Source: Gammaproteobacteria bacterium (lineage in GTDB: Bacteria > Pseudomonadota > Gammaproteobacteria > Pseudomonadales > Pseudohongiellaceae). From it: a stretch of DNA of 9,132 nt. The notes beneath the pieces are model-generated. The model did not search any database. It was given only the letters and a program-made list of their open reading frames with translations, and was not told the origin of the DNA. Positions within the stretch are counted from its first letter, which is position 1; each line of letters opens with the position of its first letter. The stretch is taken from positions 1 to 9,132 of the forward strand of contig CANCGR010000065.1 of assembly GCA_947377625.1 (NCBI GenBank), written 5' to 3'. This document shows positions 1-6,743 of the stretch, piece after piece. The translations under genes were made by a program, and so were the position numbers.

Positions 1-99
1 CTGACGCGCATTGCCGTGCGTGAAGGCCAGTTGCAACGTCACTTTGCCGATCACTTTATCGCGCTGTGTGCGCCACAAAACGTCGCCAAGTCCGATTGA
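1..99 (+). CDS. C-terminal end of an unidentified protein (5' truncated by window)
   Basis: Frame 1 is open from the first base to a TGA at 97-99 and encodes 32 residues ending in NVAKSD. The segment is amphipathic and helix-like (REGQLQRHFADHFIALCA). No family can be recognised from so short a tail, and the rest of the gene lies outside the window. It is taken as a real gene end because the frame is open at the edge, its codons look ordinary, and an intrinsic terminator follows 94 bp downstream at 193-217. It could still be a chance open frame. Confidence 0.5.
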   Translation: MTRIAVREGQLQRHFADHFIALCAPQNVAKSD

Positions 100-192
100 A
101 ATCAAGCCAGCGTCGCTTCATGGAGTGGCGAATAGTGAAGTGACGCCACAAAAATTTTGTCGTAATGGCTGCTTCGGAATTTTTAGCCATAA

Positions 193-217
193 AAAACCCC
201 GGGGTCGCCGGGGTTTT
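193..217. terminator. Bidirectional rho-independent terminator
   Basis: A perfect 10-bp inverted repeat, AAAACCCCGG / CCGGGGTTTT, surrounds a 5-nt loop (203-207). The GC core is flanked by an A tract on the left and a T tract on the right, so transcripts from either strand end in a U run: six U for the minus strand (191-196) and four for the plus strand. It lies between two convergent units, about 94 bp after the truncated + strand gene and 100 bp after the stop of the large minus-strand RTX gene, and can serve both. Two smaller hairpins without T tracts (240-261 and 282-296) lie between it and the RTX stop codon. Confidence 0.9.
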
Positions 218-239
218 CAGGGGTTCAACTTCTGACAGG

Positions 240-261
240 TGCATCAGGGTTGAGTGATGCA
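240..261. repeat. Small inverted repeat in the 3' region of the RTX gene
   Basis: TGCATCA (240-246) and TGATGCA (255-261) form a 7-bp perfect stem with an 8-nt loop. A second small hairpin, CTCATT-GGT-AATGAG, lies at 282-296. Both are in the roughly 100 nt between the RTX stop codon and the terminator, so in that transcript they would be part of the 3' UTR. Neither has a U tract, so they are not terminators themselves. A role in protecting the mRNA 3' end is possible but unproven. Confidence 0.4.
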
Positions 262-317
262 AATGCGTTCATGTTGCAACACTCATTGGTAATGAGCACC
301 GCAAACAGCGCACCTTG

Positions 318-3300
318 TTAACTGATGACAGTGGTAGCGCCACCGATGATGGTGGTCAGCGTGGTGATGCCCGACAGTTGAATCAATTGATCGTCAGCAT
401 TGCCGGCTGCTTGCCCTGCGTAATAGACGTAGGTGTTGCCACCATCAACGAACATGGCCACCGAGCCTGCCGCATCCAGCTGCAAATCTGCTTCAATCGC
501 AACAATTTTCAGCGCCAGCGTGTTGTCATTCGCATGGAAGGTAACCAAACCACCTGCGGTGGTGTTTACATTGGTACCTGCAACCAAAAGAGTGACATCG
601 ACGGTCAACAAGACTGTCGAACCTGCGCCAAAGCTCAGCACGTCAGCGCCAGCGGTATTGAAGTCGGTGATAACGTCCATCGCAGTGCCGATAACAGAGC
701 CATCGGTGTTGAACTGGAAACTATCAACGCCACCACCACCGGTCATCGTATCTGCACCTGTGCCGCCGGTGATCAGGTCGGTAGTCAGCCCGGAGACAAT
801 GACATCATTGCCGGCGCCGGTATTGATCGTTGCTGATTGACCAGTCGCCCCCGTGGTTGTCACATGATCATTGCCACCTGCAGTGGTAATGGTTTGTGAG
901 CCGGAAGCTGCATTGGCAACTATCGTTACGTTGCTGTTGCTGGTACTGGCGATGGTTTGTGAACCTGCTGCAAGGATGCTTGCATTCACCGTGACCAGGT
1001 TGCCGCCATTGGTGGTGCCAATCACTTGATCACCCGCACCGTTGATAGTGGCATCCACCGTAGTAAGGCCTACACCATTGACCGTCTGCGCACCGGCACT
1101 TTGGCCAACCGCTGTTACGGTTGAAACACCGGAGCCGGTTGTTATTGAGTGCGCACCTGAGCCGATGGTGGTGGTGTGGATGGTGGCAGCGCCAGTGAAG
1201 GTAGTCAGGGTCACATCAATCGCACCCAACAATGTTTGCACTGCCAGATCGACACCGTTTGCTGAAAAGGCCGACTGAAAATTCGGGCCGCTGGTAAACA
1301 CCTGGGCGCCGTTGCCCAAGGAGTTCAACACCACTTTTTCGAAGTTGGTTTTGCCCAACCAAAGATTGTCAGGCGGCGTGCTGGCCTCGGCACCGGTGGT
1401 GATATTCAGTGTATCGGAGGTGCCGGCAAGTCCATTGAGCACATCGCCGGTGTTGAAAGTGTAAGGGCCAGCGCCGTTGCCGTAGTTGCCTGTGAAAGTA
1501 TCGTTGCTGCCACTGCCGCTGATGGTGTCATTGGCGGTGGTGAGGTCGGTGAAAGTGGCCAGGTAATCCACCACCAGGGTTGGATTTGCCAGCGTGCTTG
1601 CGACCGGATTTCCGGCTGCATCCGACACAACAACTGTCGCTACACCACCGGCTGCCACTGCCAGTTGCAAGGCAGCATTGTTGGCAGTAGCAAGGTCGAA
1701 AGTCACTGAGGTGTCGCCGGCTCCTATCACGGCATCAGTAGCAATGGTGAGTGCACCGATTTTCAATACTGCGCTGCCGCCAGTGGCCTGCCCGGCAGTG
1801 ATGGTGGCTACTGCAGTAAGATTGGTGTTGGTGCTGTTAAGGGAATTGGGCACTACCGTGCCGCCGACTGTAGTAAGTGTCACTCCGGTAGCTGCTGTTG
1901 GCGCGGTGTAATCCACTACCAGCGTTGGGTTGGCAACCGCGCTGACCGTGCTGTTACCCGCTGCATCTGCCAGCGTCACTGTGGCAACGCCACCCGCAGC
2001 AACTGCTGCTTGCAAAGTCGCCGTGCTGGCCAAGCCAAGAGTAAAGCTGACACTGGTATCGCCGGCCGCAATACTGGCATCAGTGGCAATGGTAGTAGCA
2101 CCGATTTTCAATACTGCACTGCCGCCAGTGGCTTGCCCTGCGGTGATAACTGCGGAAGCAGTCATGTTGGTGTTGGTGGTATTGAGCGTGTTGGCCACTA
2201 CCGTGCCGCCGACTGCCGCCAACGTGAGCGCGGTAGGTGCAGCCGGTGCAGTGTTGTCCACCGCGAATACGGCGTTGCTTGGCGCATCCGCTATGGTGTT
2301 GCTGGTGGCATCATGTGCGCCACCGATAGCTACCGTGGCGGTAGCAATATCACCAGCGGGCACATTCAAGTCATAGTAATAATGCGTGCTGTCGGTTTTG
2401 GTCATCGCTGTCACTGCCAGGACACCATTGTTGATCGTAATTGTAGGAGTGCCATCGCTGACTGGTTTGCTGAAAGTCGCGATCACTCGCAAGGTGTTGG
2501 CATCTCGCACTGAAGCAGTGCTTGCACTGGTAACGCCGGCATCTTTTGAATAAGCAAGCGAGGCGGTTGGCGCTGCCACCAATGCCGCTGCGGCTGCTGC
2601 CGCCGCTGCTGCTGCCGCGATTGCTGCTGCCGCTGCCGCCGCCGAGTAATCTACCGTCAAGGTCGGATTCCCAACCGTGCTGACTGCGATATTGCCTGCA
2701 GCATCGGTCAAAGTAACGGTGGCAACACCACCGGCTGCCACTGCCAGTTGCAACGCGGCGTTGTTGGCAGGACTGATGCTGAAGGTAACGCTGGTGTCAC
2801 CAGCCAGAATGCTGCCATCGGACGCAATGGAAACCGCGCCGATTTTCAGAACCGCGCTGCCACCGGTGGCTTGCCCGGCTGTGATGTTGGCCACCGCAGT
2901 AAGGTTGGTATTGGTGTTGTTAAGTGAATTGGCAACCACAGTGCCGCCGACAGTAGTAAGCGTGACACCGGTAGGTGCTGCTGGCGCAATATAGTCCACC
3001 AGCAGATTCGGGTTAACCGTGCTGGCAATGCCATTGCCGGTTGCATCAGTCATCGTCACCGTGGCAACGCCGCCAGCACTAACTGCGGCTTGCAATGCTG
3101 CCGTGCTGGCCAGCCCAAGCGTAAAGTTAACGCTGGTATCGCCCGCCAGAATACTAGTATCAGCCGCAAAGATGATCGGCCCGATCGTCAACACCGCACT
3201 GCCGCCAGTGGCTTGCCCGGCCACGATGGTGGCAGAAGCAGTCAAGTTGCTATTGGTGGCATTCAAGGCATTGGCTACTACTGTGCCGCCGGTTGCAGTC

Positions 3301-5105
3301 AGGGTGACAGCAGTAGGTGCAGCAGGTGCCGTATTGTCTACTGCGAATACTGCGTTGGTGGGTGCAGCCGCTATCGTGCTGCTGGTGGCATCATGCGCAC
3401 CGCCAATAACAACGGTAGCTGCGGCAACATCACCAGCAGGTACATTCAGGTCATAGAAATAATGCGTGCTGTCGGTTTTGGTCATCGCTGTCACTGCCAG
3501 GATGCCGTTGTTGATGGCAATGGTTGGCGTGCCATCGCTGACTGCCTTGTTGAAGGTGGCCACAATATGCAGCGTGTTGGAATCTTTCACTGTTGCGGTG
3601 GTTGCGCTGGTAACACCGCCATCTTTTGAATAAGCAAGAATGGCAGTGGGTGCGCCGCCTGCTGCGGCAACTTCAGCCACCGTAGGAGGAGCAAGCACGC
3701 CCGGTGCGATGCTGCCGACAGTGGTGTTGTAATCAGCTGCGACCAATGCCGCGCCGGTGAAACCAGCCACTGCGGCATCGTAATTACCACTCAAAGCCCC
3801 TGCAATCAGCGCATTGGCAGCAGCGCCTTGGGCAACATCGCCGGCCTGCGCCAGCATCGTGAAGGTAGTCGCAGCGGCAGCAGCGGCGTTACTGGCGGCA
3901 GTGATCTGCGCAATTTGCGCCACTTGTGCGGAAGTTGCTGCAGTACCGGTAGCAATGAACGCGGCTTGTATGACGTTGCCGATATCAGCTGCGTTGGTGA
4001 GATGAAAAGTGCCGTTGGCGATGGCGCCAGAGACAATCAAAGTCACCGCAGCAGCCGCTGACTGCAGCGTGGCTCCGATGGTGGCGTAGTCAATTACCGA
4101 AGAGATTTGCGTAATGATGTTGCTGATTTGTTGCGCGGTGGTTTGCACGCTCAACGCCACTGCTTTCTCGGCCACGGTCGCAGTAGCACTGGCAAGCACA
4201 GCCAATGCGTTGTATGACAACAAGTTGATATTGGCCGGCAGCGCCAATGAAGTTTGCATAACAGTGGTGGCATCCAGCACCGTGTGCATCTGGCCGGTGA
4301 TCACCATGGACTCGATGATGGTGGTGAAGGGGTTAAGCACGGTAGTGCCGGTGGGCGAGCTGAGCACGCCCTGAAACCCATTGCCTGTCATCAGGTCGGC
4401 GCCGCCGTAAACGATCACTTTATCGGCTGCAACAGTGTTGGGCAGTTCAAAGGTGCCCTTGGTGCCGGTTGTGGCACTCCACTCGCCGGCACTGAGTTTG
4501 CCGTCGCGATTGGTATCCGCGAACACCGTTGCGCCGGCAAGGTAATCATCCACCGTAGTAGTGATGCCGGTGGACGAAAGCGAAGCAGACAGTGCATTAA
4601 AGCCGCTGTTGCCGTTGGCCAGGCTGGTGGCAGAGCTGCCGATATTCTGCAGCAGATTGTGCACAGCGTCTGTCACGCCATGACCGGTGAAATAATTGCC
4701 TTTGCCGGCAACGCTCAAGGCGTCGAGAAAATCGGAAGCGGCGTGACCGCGGTTGTCGAGCGTAGCCGCGAGTGCACCTTGCAATCTGCCGGCATAGGCC
4801 AGCATCTGGGAGCCGGTGTTGATGCCAACCGTTGTGAAAAAGTCGGTGATTTGTTTGGTTTGCACATCGTTGAGGGTATAGCCGAAACCATTCACGGCGA
4901 TTGCCTTCACAGTGGCCGCCAATCCATGTTCGGTGATGAGCCTGCCGACGTATGAATCCACCAGTGCATCGATTTTGCCCGAGCCGCCGGTACTGGAATA
5001 AAGACTGTTGAATTGCGCCATTTCATTAGCGTTGGCCGAAGAGCCGGTAGCAAGGATATACAGCTTTTGTAACATCAGGTTTTGATCAGCTTGAATTATC
5101 GACAT
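318..5105 (-). CDS. Large type I-secreted RTX S-layer/adhesin-like protein with duplicated Ig-like modules
   Basis: This encodes a 1595-residue, cysteine-free protein rich in Ala, Thr, Gly and Val. The start is set at MSIIQADQNL because an AGGAA Shine-Dalgarno lies 8 nt upstream; the frame stays open to 5330, but that extension looks non-coding. In order: residues 1-130 are helical and resemble DUF4214/RsaA-type S-layer N-termini; 197-208 form a complete EF-hand-like loop (DTNRDGKLSAGE); 300-480 are Ala-rich and helical; 485-820 and 845-1181 are two copies of a three-module Ig-like block joined by a poly-Ala linker; 1185-1405 are Thr/Gly-rich and probably beta-solenoid; 1408-1466 carry RTX-type repeats (GGNDHV, GAGNDVI, GGTGADTM, GGGGVDSF); 1470-1595 form the terminal region expected to hold the uncleaved type I secretion signal. 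There is no Sec signal peptide. By family knowledge it would leave through an ABC/MFP/TolC exporter and fold on binding extracellular Ca2+. No exporter is encoded here. S-layer subunit and adhesin are both possible. Confidence 0.88.
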   Translation of the reverse strand: MSIIQADQNLMLQKLYILATGSSANANEMAQFNSLYSSTGGSGKIDALVDSYVGRLITEHGLAATVKAIAVNGFGYTLNDVQTKQITDFFTTVGINTGSQMLAYAGRLQGALAATLDNRGHAASDFLDALSVAGKGNYFTGHGVTDAVHNLLQNIGSSATSLANGNSGFNALSASLSSTGITTTVDDYLAGATVFADTNRDGKLSAGEWSATTGTKGTFELPNTVAADKVIVYGGADLMTGNGFQGVLSSPTGTTVLNPFTTIIESMVITGQMHTVLDATTVMQTSLALPANINLLSYNALAVLASATATVAEKAVALSVQTTAQQISNIITQISSVIDYATIGATLQSAAAAVTLIVSGAIANGTFHLTNAADIGNVIQAAFIATGTAATSAQVAQIAQITAASNAAAAAATTFTMLAQAGDVAQGAAANALIAGALSGNYDAAVAGFTGAALVAADYNTTVGSIAPGVLAPPTVAEVAAAGGAPTAILAYSKDGGVTSATTATVKDSNTLHIVATFNKAVSDGTPTIAINNGILAVTAMTKTDSTHYFYDLNVPAGDVAAATVVIGGAHDATSSTIAAAPTNAVFAVDNTAPAAPTAVTLTATGGTVVANALNATNSNLTASATIVAGQATGGSAVLTIGPIIFAADTSILAGDTSVNFTLGLASTAALQAAVSAGGVATVTMTDATGNGIASTVNPNLLVDYIAPAAPTGVTLTTVGGTVVANSLNNTNTNLTAVANITAGQATGGSAVLKIGAVSIASDGSILAGDTSVTFSISPANNAALQLAVAAGGVATVTLTDAAGNIAVSTVGNPTLTVDYSAAAAAAAIAAAAAAAAAAAALVAAPTASLAYSKDAGVTSASTASVRDANTLRVIATFSKPVSDGTPTITINNGVLAVTAMTKTDSTHYYYDLNVPAGDIATATVAIGGAHDATSNTIADAPSNAVFAVDNTAPAAPTALTLAAVGGTVVANTLNTTNTNMTASAVITAGQATGGSAVLKIGATTIATDASIAAGDTSVSFTLGLASTATLQAAVAAGGVATVTLADAAGNSTVSAVANPTLVVDYTAPTAATGVTLTTVGGTVVPNSLNSTNTNLTAVATITAGQATGGSAVLKIGALTIATDAVIGAGDTSVTFDLATANNAALQLAVAAGGVATVVVSDAAGNPVASTLANPTLVVDYLATFTDLTTANDTISGSGSNDTFTGNYGNGAGPYTFNTGDVLNGLAGTSDTLNITTGAEASTPPDNLWLGKTNFEKVVLNSLGNGAQVFTSGPNFQSAFSANGVDLAVQTLLGAIDVTLTTFTGAATIHTTTIGSGAHSITTGSGVSTVTAVGQSAGAQTVNGVGLTTVDATINGAGDQVIGTTNGGNLVTVNASILAAGSQTIASTSNSNVTIVANAASGSQTITTAGGNDHVTTTGATGQSATINTGAGNDVIVSGLTTDLITGGTGADTMTGGGGVDSFQFNTDGSVIGTAMDVITDFNTAGADVLSFGAGSTVLLTVDVTLLVAGTNVNTTAGGLVTFHANDNTLALKIVAIEADLQLDAAGSVAMFVDGGNTYVYYAGQAAGNADDQLIQLSGITTLTTIIGGATTVIS
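321..698 (-). other. C-terminal type I secretion signal region of the RTX protein
   Basis: Residues 1470-1595 follow the last glycine-rich repeat and end in a hydrophobic, Thr/Ile-rich tail (TTLTTIIGGATTVIS). The stretch VIGTAMDVITDFNTAGADVL matches the usual transition from RTX repeats to the C-terminal domain (the DxIxDFxxGxDxL pattern). Uncleaved C-terminal signals of this kind are read by type I ABC exporters. The boundary is approximate and the signal itself is inferred. Confidence 0.65.
708..884 (-). other. RTX hemolysin-type calcium-binding repeats
   Basis: Residues 1408-1466 contain at least four nonapeptide-like glycine/aspartate repeats: GGNDHVTTT, GAGNDVIVS, GGTGADTMT and GGGGVDSFQ. 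In the RTX family these form a parallel beta-roll that binds Ca2+ outside the cell. The array is short and partly degenerate; the second half is the most regular. It places the protein among type I substrates together with the downstream terminal region. Confidence 0.8.
1563..2573 (-). repeat. Second copy of the A-B-C Ig-like block (RTX protein residues 845-1181)
   Basis: This repeats the block at 2646-3653 with a shift of 360 residues (about 1.08 kb). Module A2 begins APTASLAYSKDAG, B2 begins at NTAPAAPTAL and C2 at DYTAPTAATGV. The DNA itself is still similar: the stretch around 2380-2421 matches 3460-3501 without a change over about 40 bases. B and C modules are also related to each other; all four share the motif GQATGGSAVL and end in a (T/N)(P/L)-T-L-x-V-DY strand. 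B to C spacing is about 115 residues, typical of an Ig-like fold. Confidence 0.85.
2574..2645 (-). repeat. Poly-alanine linker (GCN-rich tract) between the duplicated blocks
   Basis: Residues 821-844 read Ser, seven Ala, Ile, twelve Ala, Leu-Val-Ala. The codons mix GCG, GCA and GCC, so this is not a pure trinucleotide microsatellite, although GCN tracts of this kind can still change length by slippage. It sits exactly between module C1 and module A2 and probably acts as a helical or flexible spacer at the duplication seam. Confidence 0.85.
2646..3653 (-). repeat. First copy of the A-B-C Ig-like block (RTX protein residues 485-820)
   Basis: Module A1 (about 485-592) starts APTAILAYSKDGG and contains the DGTPTIAINNG and MTKTDSTHY motifs typical of bacterial Ig-like domains in surface proteins. 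B1 (about 593-705) and C1 (about 706-820) are related ~115-residue modules, each with GQATGGSAVL and an AAGGVATVTLTDAAGN-like strand. The whole block recurs at 1563-2573. In this family, tandem Ig-like modules form an extended stalk. Confidence 0.85.
4482..4517 (-). other. EF-hand-like calcium-binding loop in the RTX protein
   Basis: Residues 197-208 (DTNRDGKLSAGE) match the canonical 12-residue EF-hand loop: D at 1, N at 3, D at 5, G at 6, a hydrophobic residue (L) at 8 and E at 12. It is followed by a TGTKGTFELP turn like that seen after DxNxDGxxxxGE motifs in secreted multi-domain proteins. This is a second likely Ca2+ site, about 1200 residues from the RTX repeats. Confidence 0.7.
4716..5105 (-). 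other. Helical N-terminal domain resembling DUF4214 / S-layer N-termini
   Basis: Residues 1-130 are predicted from sequence to be helical. They contain the pattern LYILATGSSANANEMAQFNS, then DALVDSYVGRLI, then TKQITDFFTTVGINTGSQML. In Caulobacter RsaA and similar type I-secreted surface proteins, N-terminal domains of this look anchor the layer to the cell surface. The assignment rests on pattern resemblance and is not certain. Confidence 0.5.
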
Positions 5106-5113
5106 GTTAAATA

Positions 5114-5118
5114 TTCCT
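5114..5118 (-). promoter_or_regulatory. Ribosome binding site that fixes the RTX gene start
   Basis: On the minus strand AGGAA lies 8 nt before the ATG at 5103-5105. The open frame extends 75 codons further upstream to an ATG ending at 5330, but that extension has no convincing Shine-Dalgarno. It is also charged, Cys-containing and unlike the rest of this cysteine-free protein. The short start is therefore preferred. Confidence 0.75.
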
Positions 5119-5327
5119 AAGTTTGTGAGTAGTGAATGAGTGCGTGGGTTTAGCGGTGTTTCAGTGCAAATTCTTTGGTGGTGTGAAATTTCTGGTTCTG
5201 CCCAGCCTTGAATATCCACCGATAACGTTTGCTGATCCGTACGCTGGCGCGCATACAGAAAACTTTTTAAGACAAGGAAATATTTATTGTTTGCAGAATG
5301 AGTGCTGATGCCTGAAGAGGCTGCACC

Positions 5328-5356
5328 CAAATAAATTTCGCACAGTCAGCTATCAA
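5328..5356 (-). promoter_or_regulatory. Weak candidate promoter for the RTX gene
   Basis: On the minus strand TTGATA (5356-5351) is followed after 17 nt by TATTTG (5333-5328). The -35 matches the sigma-70 consensus at 5 of 6 positions, but the -10 matches at only 3 of 6. The -35 overlaps the stop codon of the peptidase gene. If used, it would give a 5' leader of about 215 nt. No intrinsic terminator is visible between the peptidase gene and the RTX gene, so read-through from upstream is an alternative. Confidence 0.2.
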
Positions 5357-6315
5357 GGCTGCTGCGCGGTCACCGTATGCAAGGTGTCCATGAAGGTCTG
5401 CAGATGTTCACCGCCCAGTGCCACTGCTTTGCGTGCATTGACTGCAGCAGCGGCCGGCTCATGCAACTCAAACTGCACTTGCGCCAGATTGTTGTAGGCG
5501 GTTGCGTAGTCAGGATGATCAATGGTCACACTGCGATAGAGTCCGCCGGCAGCGACCAGATCTTGTTCGGCATACTTGAGATTGGCATAGCCCATCAGCA
5601 GCATTCGATCATGCGGCCAGCGTTCGAGACCACTTAGATAGGCAAGAGCAACTACGCTGGCGGCATTGGTTTTTTCCATAGCCACTACCGCATTGAAATA
5701 GTGAACCGGGTCGGCATTGACCGGCATCACGCCTGGTGTGAGCACCAGCATGGCCCAGTATTTACTGCGCGCCCAAGTGTGCTCAAAAGTGGCTAATGAA
5801 ACTTCATAATGCTCGATGAGCCCGGAGTTCATGATGACCTTGCCACGCGGCAGATCGAAGCCCGTCACCACGGCATAGTGCCAGCGTTGATACCAACTCA
5901 GACCCAGATTCTGCAGCACCAACACCGGCTGTCCGGCCGTCACTTCAGAAAAAATTGCGGCCATCGTCGGCGGAATTTCGTAAGCAACGCGCCCTTTGCT
6001 GCGGGTAGCGGCGATCATTTCGAATTGAAAGGAGCCTTTGCGTTCAGGCACATAAACAAGTGGCACCAATGCATCAGGCGTGACCGCCACACCACTGGCG
6101 CCCAGCATCATGGCCAGTGCAGCCGGGCCGCACTGGTAAGTTTCCTGCGCAAAAAACGGCACCTTGGCGAGCAGCACCGGTTTGGAAAAATTTGGCTGTG
6201 GCTGCTGCAACTGTGCCTGTTGTAACAACGCAGCAGACTGCGGGGCTGATATGCACCCCGTCAACAACAGCAACGCAAGTAGCGACACACACAAAGTGCA
6301 ATATTTGCCGGACAT
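5353..6315 (-). CDS. PA2778-family C39-like cysteine peptidase lipoprotein with TPR tail
   Basis: This 320-residue protein has a lipoprotein signal peptide (hydrophobic core LLALLLLTG, lipobox LLTGC with Cys21). Residues 47-195 resemble C39-type papain-like peptidases: Q57 in PFFAQETYQCGPAAL is the likely oxyanion residue, C62 the nucleophile and H146 (WHYAVVTGFD) the general base. D154 or N163 may complete the triad. Residues about 205-315 are helical with at least one TPR-like unit (ATAYNNLAQVQFELHEPAAAAV). The combination of lipobox, C39 domain and TPR matches the PA2778 family of Pseudomonas, usually encoded beside a PA2779-type protein, as here (stop at 6354, 38 nt from this start). A GGAGAA Shine-Dalgarno precedes the ATG by about 11 nt. 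It should be membrane-anchored in the periplasm or outer membrane. The substrate is unknown, and no ABC transporter domain is fused to it, unlike bacteriocin exporters. Confidence 0.85.
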   Translation of the reverse strand: MSGKYCTLCVSLLALLLLTGCISAPQSAALLQQAQLQQPQPNFSKPVLLAKVPFFAQETYQCGPAALAMMLGASGVAVTPDALVPLVYVPERKGSFQFEMIAATRSKGRVAYEIPPTMAAIFSEVTAGQPVLVLQNLGLSWYQRWHYAVVTGFDLPRGKVIMNSGLIEHYEVSLATFEHTWARSKYWAMLVLTPGVMPVNADPVHYFNAVVAMEKTNAASVVALAYLSGLERWPHDRMLLMGYANLKYAEQDLVAAGGLYRSVTIDHPDYATAYNNLAQVQFELHEPAAAAVNARKAVALGGEHLQTFMDTLHTVTAQQP

Positions 6316-6353
6316 CAGTGTTGGTTCTCCACTTGCGCTGCAGGCTATAACGA

Positions 6354-6743
6354 TCAGACGCCGGGAAATACGTCAGTGACACCGGCTACATCCAGCAGAA
6401 TGAAAATGACCAGCACTACCAGGATCACACCCAGCACACCTTCACCACCGGCAGGCAGTTCGCCCATTTTGTTGTGGATCTGCAACACCTGCGCATCGCT
6501 GAGGTTGTTGATGCGTGCATCAACGTCTTTGCTGTTGACACCGGCGTTTACCAAACCAGCGCGCACATCTTGACGGGCGAGAAAGGTTTTGACTTCATCG
6601 CGCTGGATCTGCATTTCGGATTCCACTGCCAGTTGGTCATTGCCTACTACGGCGGCAAACACGCTGGACTGCAGACTCATGGAGAGCATGGAGAAAATCA
6701 AAGTGTAGCTGGCGGTCTTGCGGAGCATTGTTGAAATTTTCAT
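6354..6743 (-). CDS. PA2779-family small secreted/membrane protein
   Basis: This 129-residue protein has a cleavable-looking signal peptide (residues 1-31, ending SSVFAA), a charged helical middle (about 36-95) and a C-terminal hydrophobic helix (about 103-119, VLGVILVVLVIFILLDV) with a nine-residue acidic tail. The middle carries the family pattern EVKTFLARQDVRAGLVNAGV, then DARINNLSDAQVLQIHNKMGELPAGG. The order of signal peptide, LPAGG and membrane helix fits the PA2779 family, found next to PA2778-type peptidases. The start is chosen at MKISTML because GAGAA lies 7 nt upstream (6751-6755); a longer frame to 6905 has no such support, and MLRKTAS five codons inside is an alternative. The function is unknown. 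It is the first gene of the minus-strand unit. Confidence 0.82.
   Translation of the reverse strand: MKISTMLRKTASYTLIFSMLSMSLQSSVFAAVVGNDQLAVESEMQIQRDEVKTFLARQDVRAGLVNAGVNSKDVDARINNLSDAQVLQIHNKMGELPAGGEGVLGVILVVLVIFILLDVAGVTDVFPGV

Noticed and set aside
56..262. Minus-strand 68-residue frame across the terminator
   Set aside because: It spans the terminator hairpin and the tail of the + strand gene, and has no ribosome site or recognisable motif.
2574..2645. Trinucleotide microsatellite causing phase variation
   Set aside because: Codons are mixed GCG/GCA/GCC and not a pure repeat, and unit slippage of 3 would not shift the frame; treated only as a linker.
315..4955. Many long + strand open frames (for example 433-840, 1594-1911, 1930-2376, 3019-3456, 4254-4955) opposite the RTX gene
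   Set aside because: They are antisense shadows of a GC-rich, Ala/Thr/Val-rich repetitive gene. They recur at the same places in the duplicated modules, have no ribosome sites and encode low-complexity products.
318..5105. LapA-type adhesin with N-terminal retention module and LapG cleavage site
   Set aside because: There is no retention module or TAAG/PAAG site near the N-terminus; AAGG motifs in the Ig-like modules are part of a repeated strand.
5106..5330. N-terminal extension of the RTX protein from an ATG ending at 5330
   Set aside because: It is basic and unlike the rest of the protein, lacks a Shine-Dalgarno, and a good AGGAA lies before MSIIQ at 5105.
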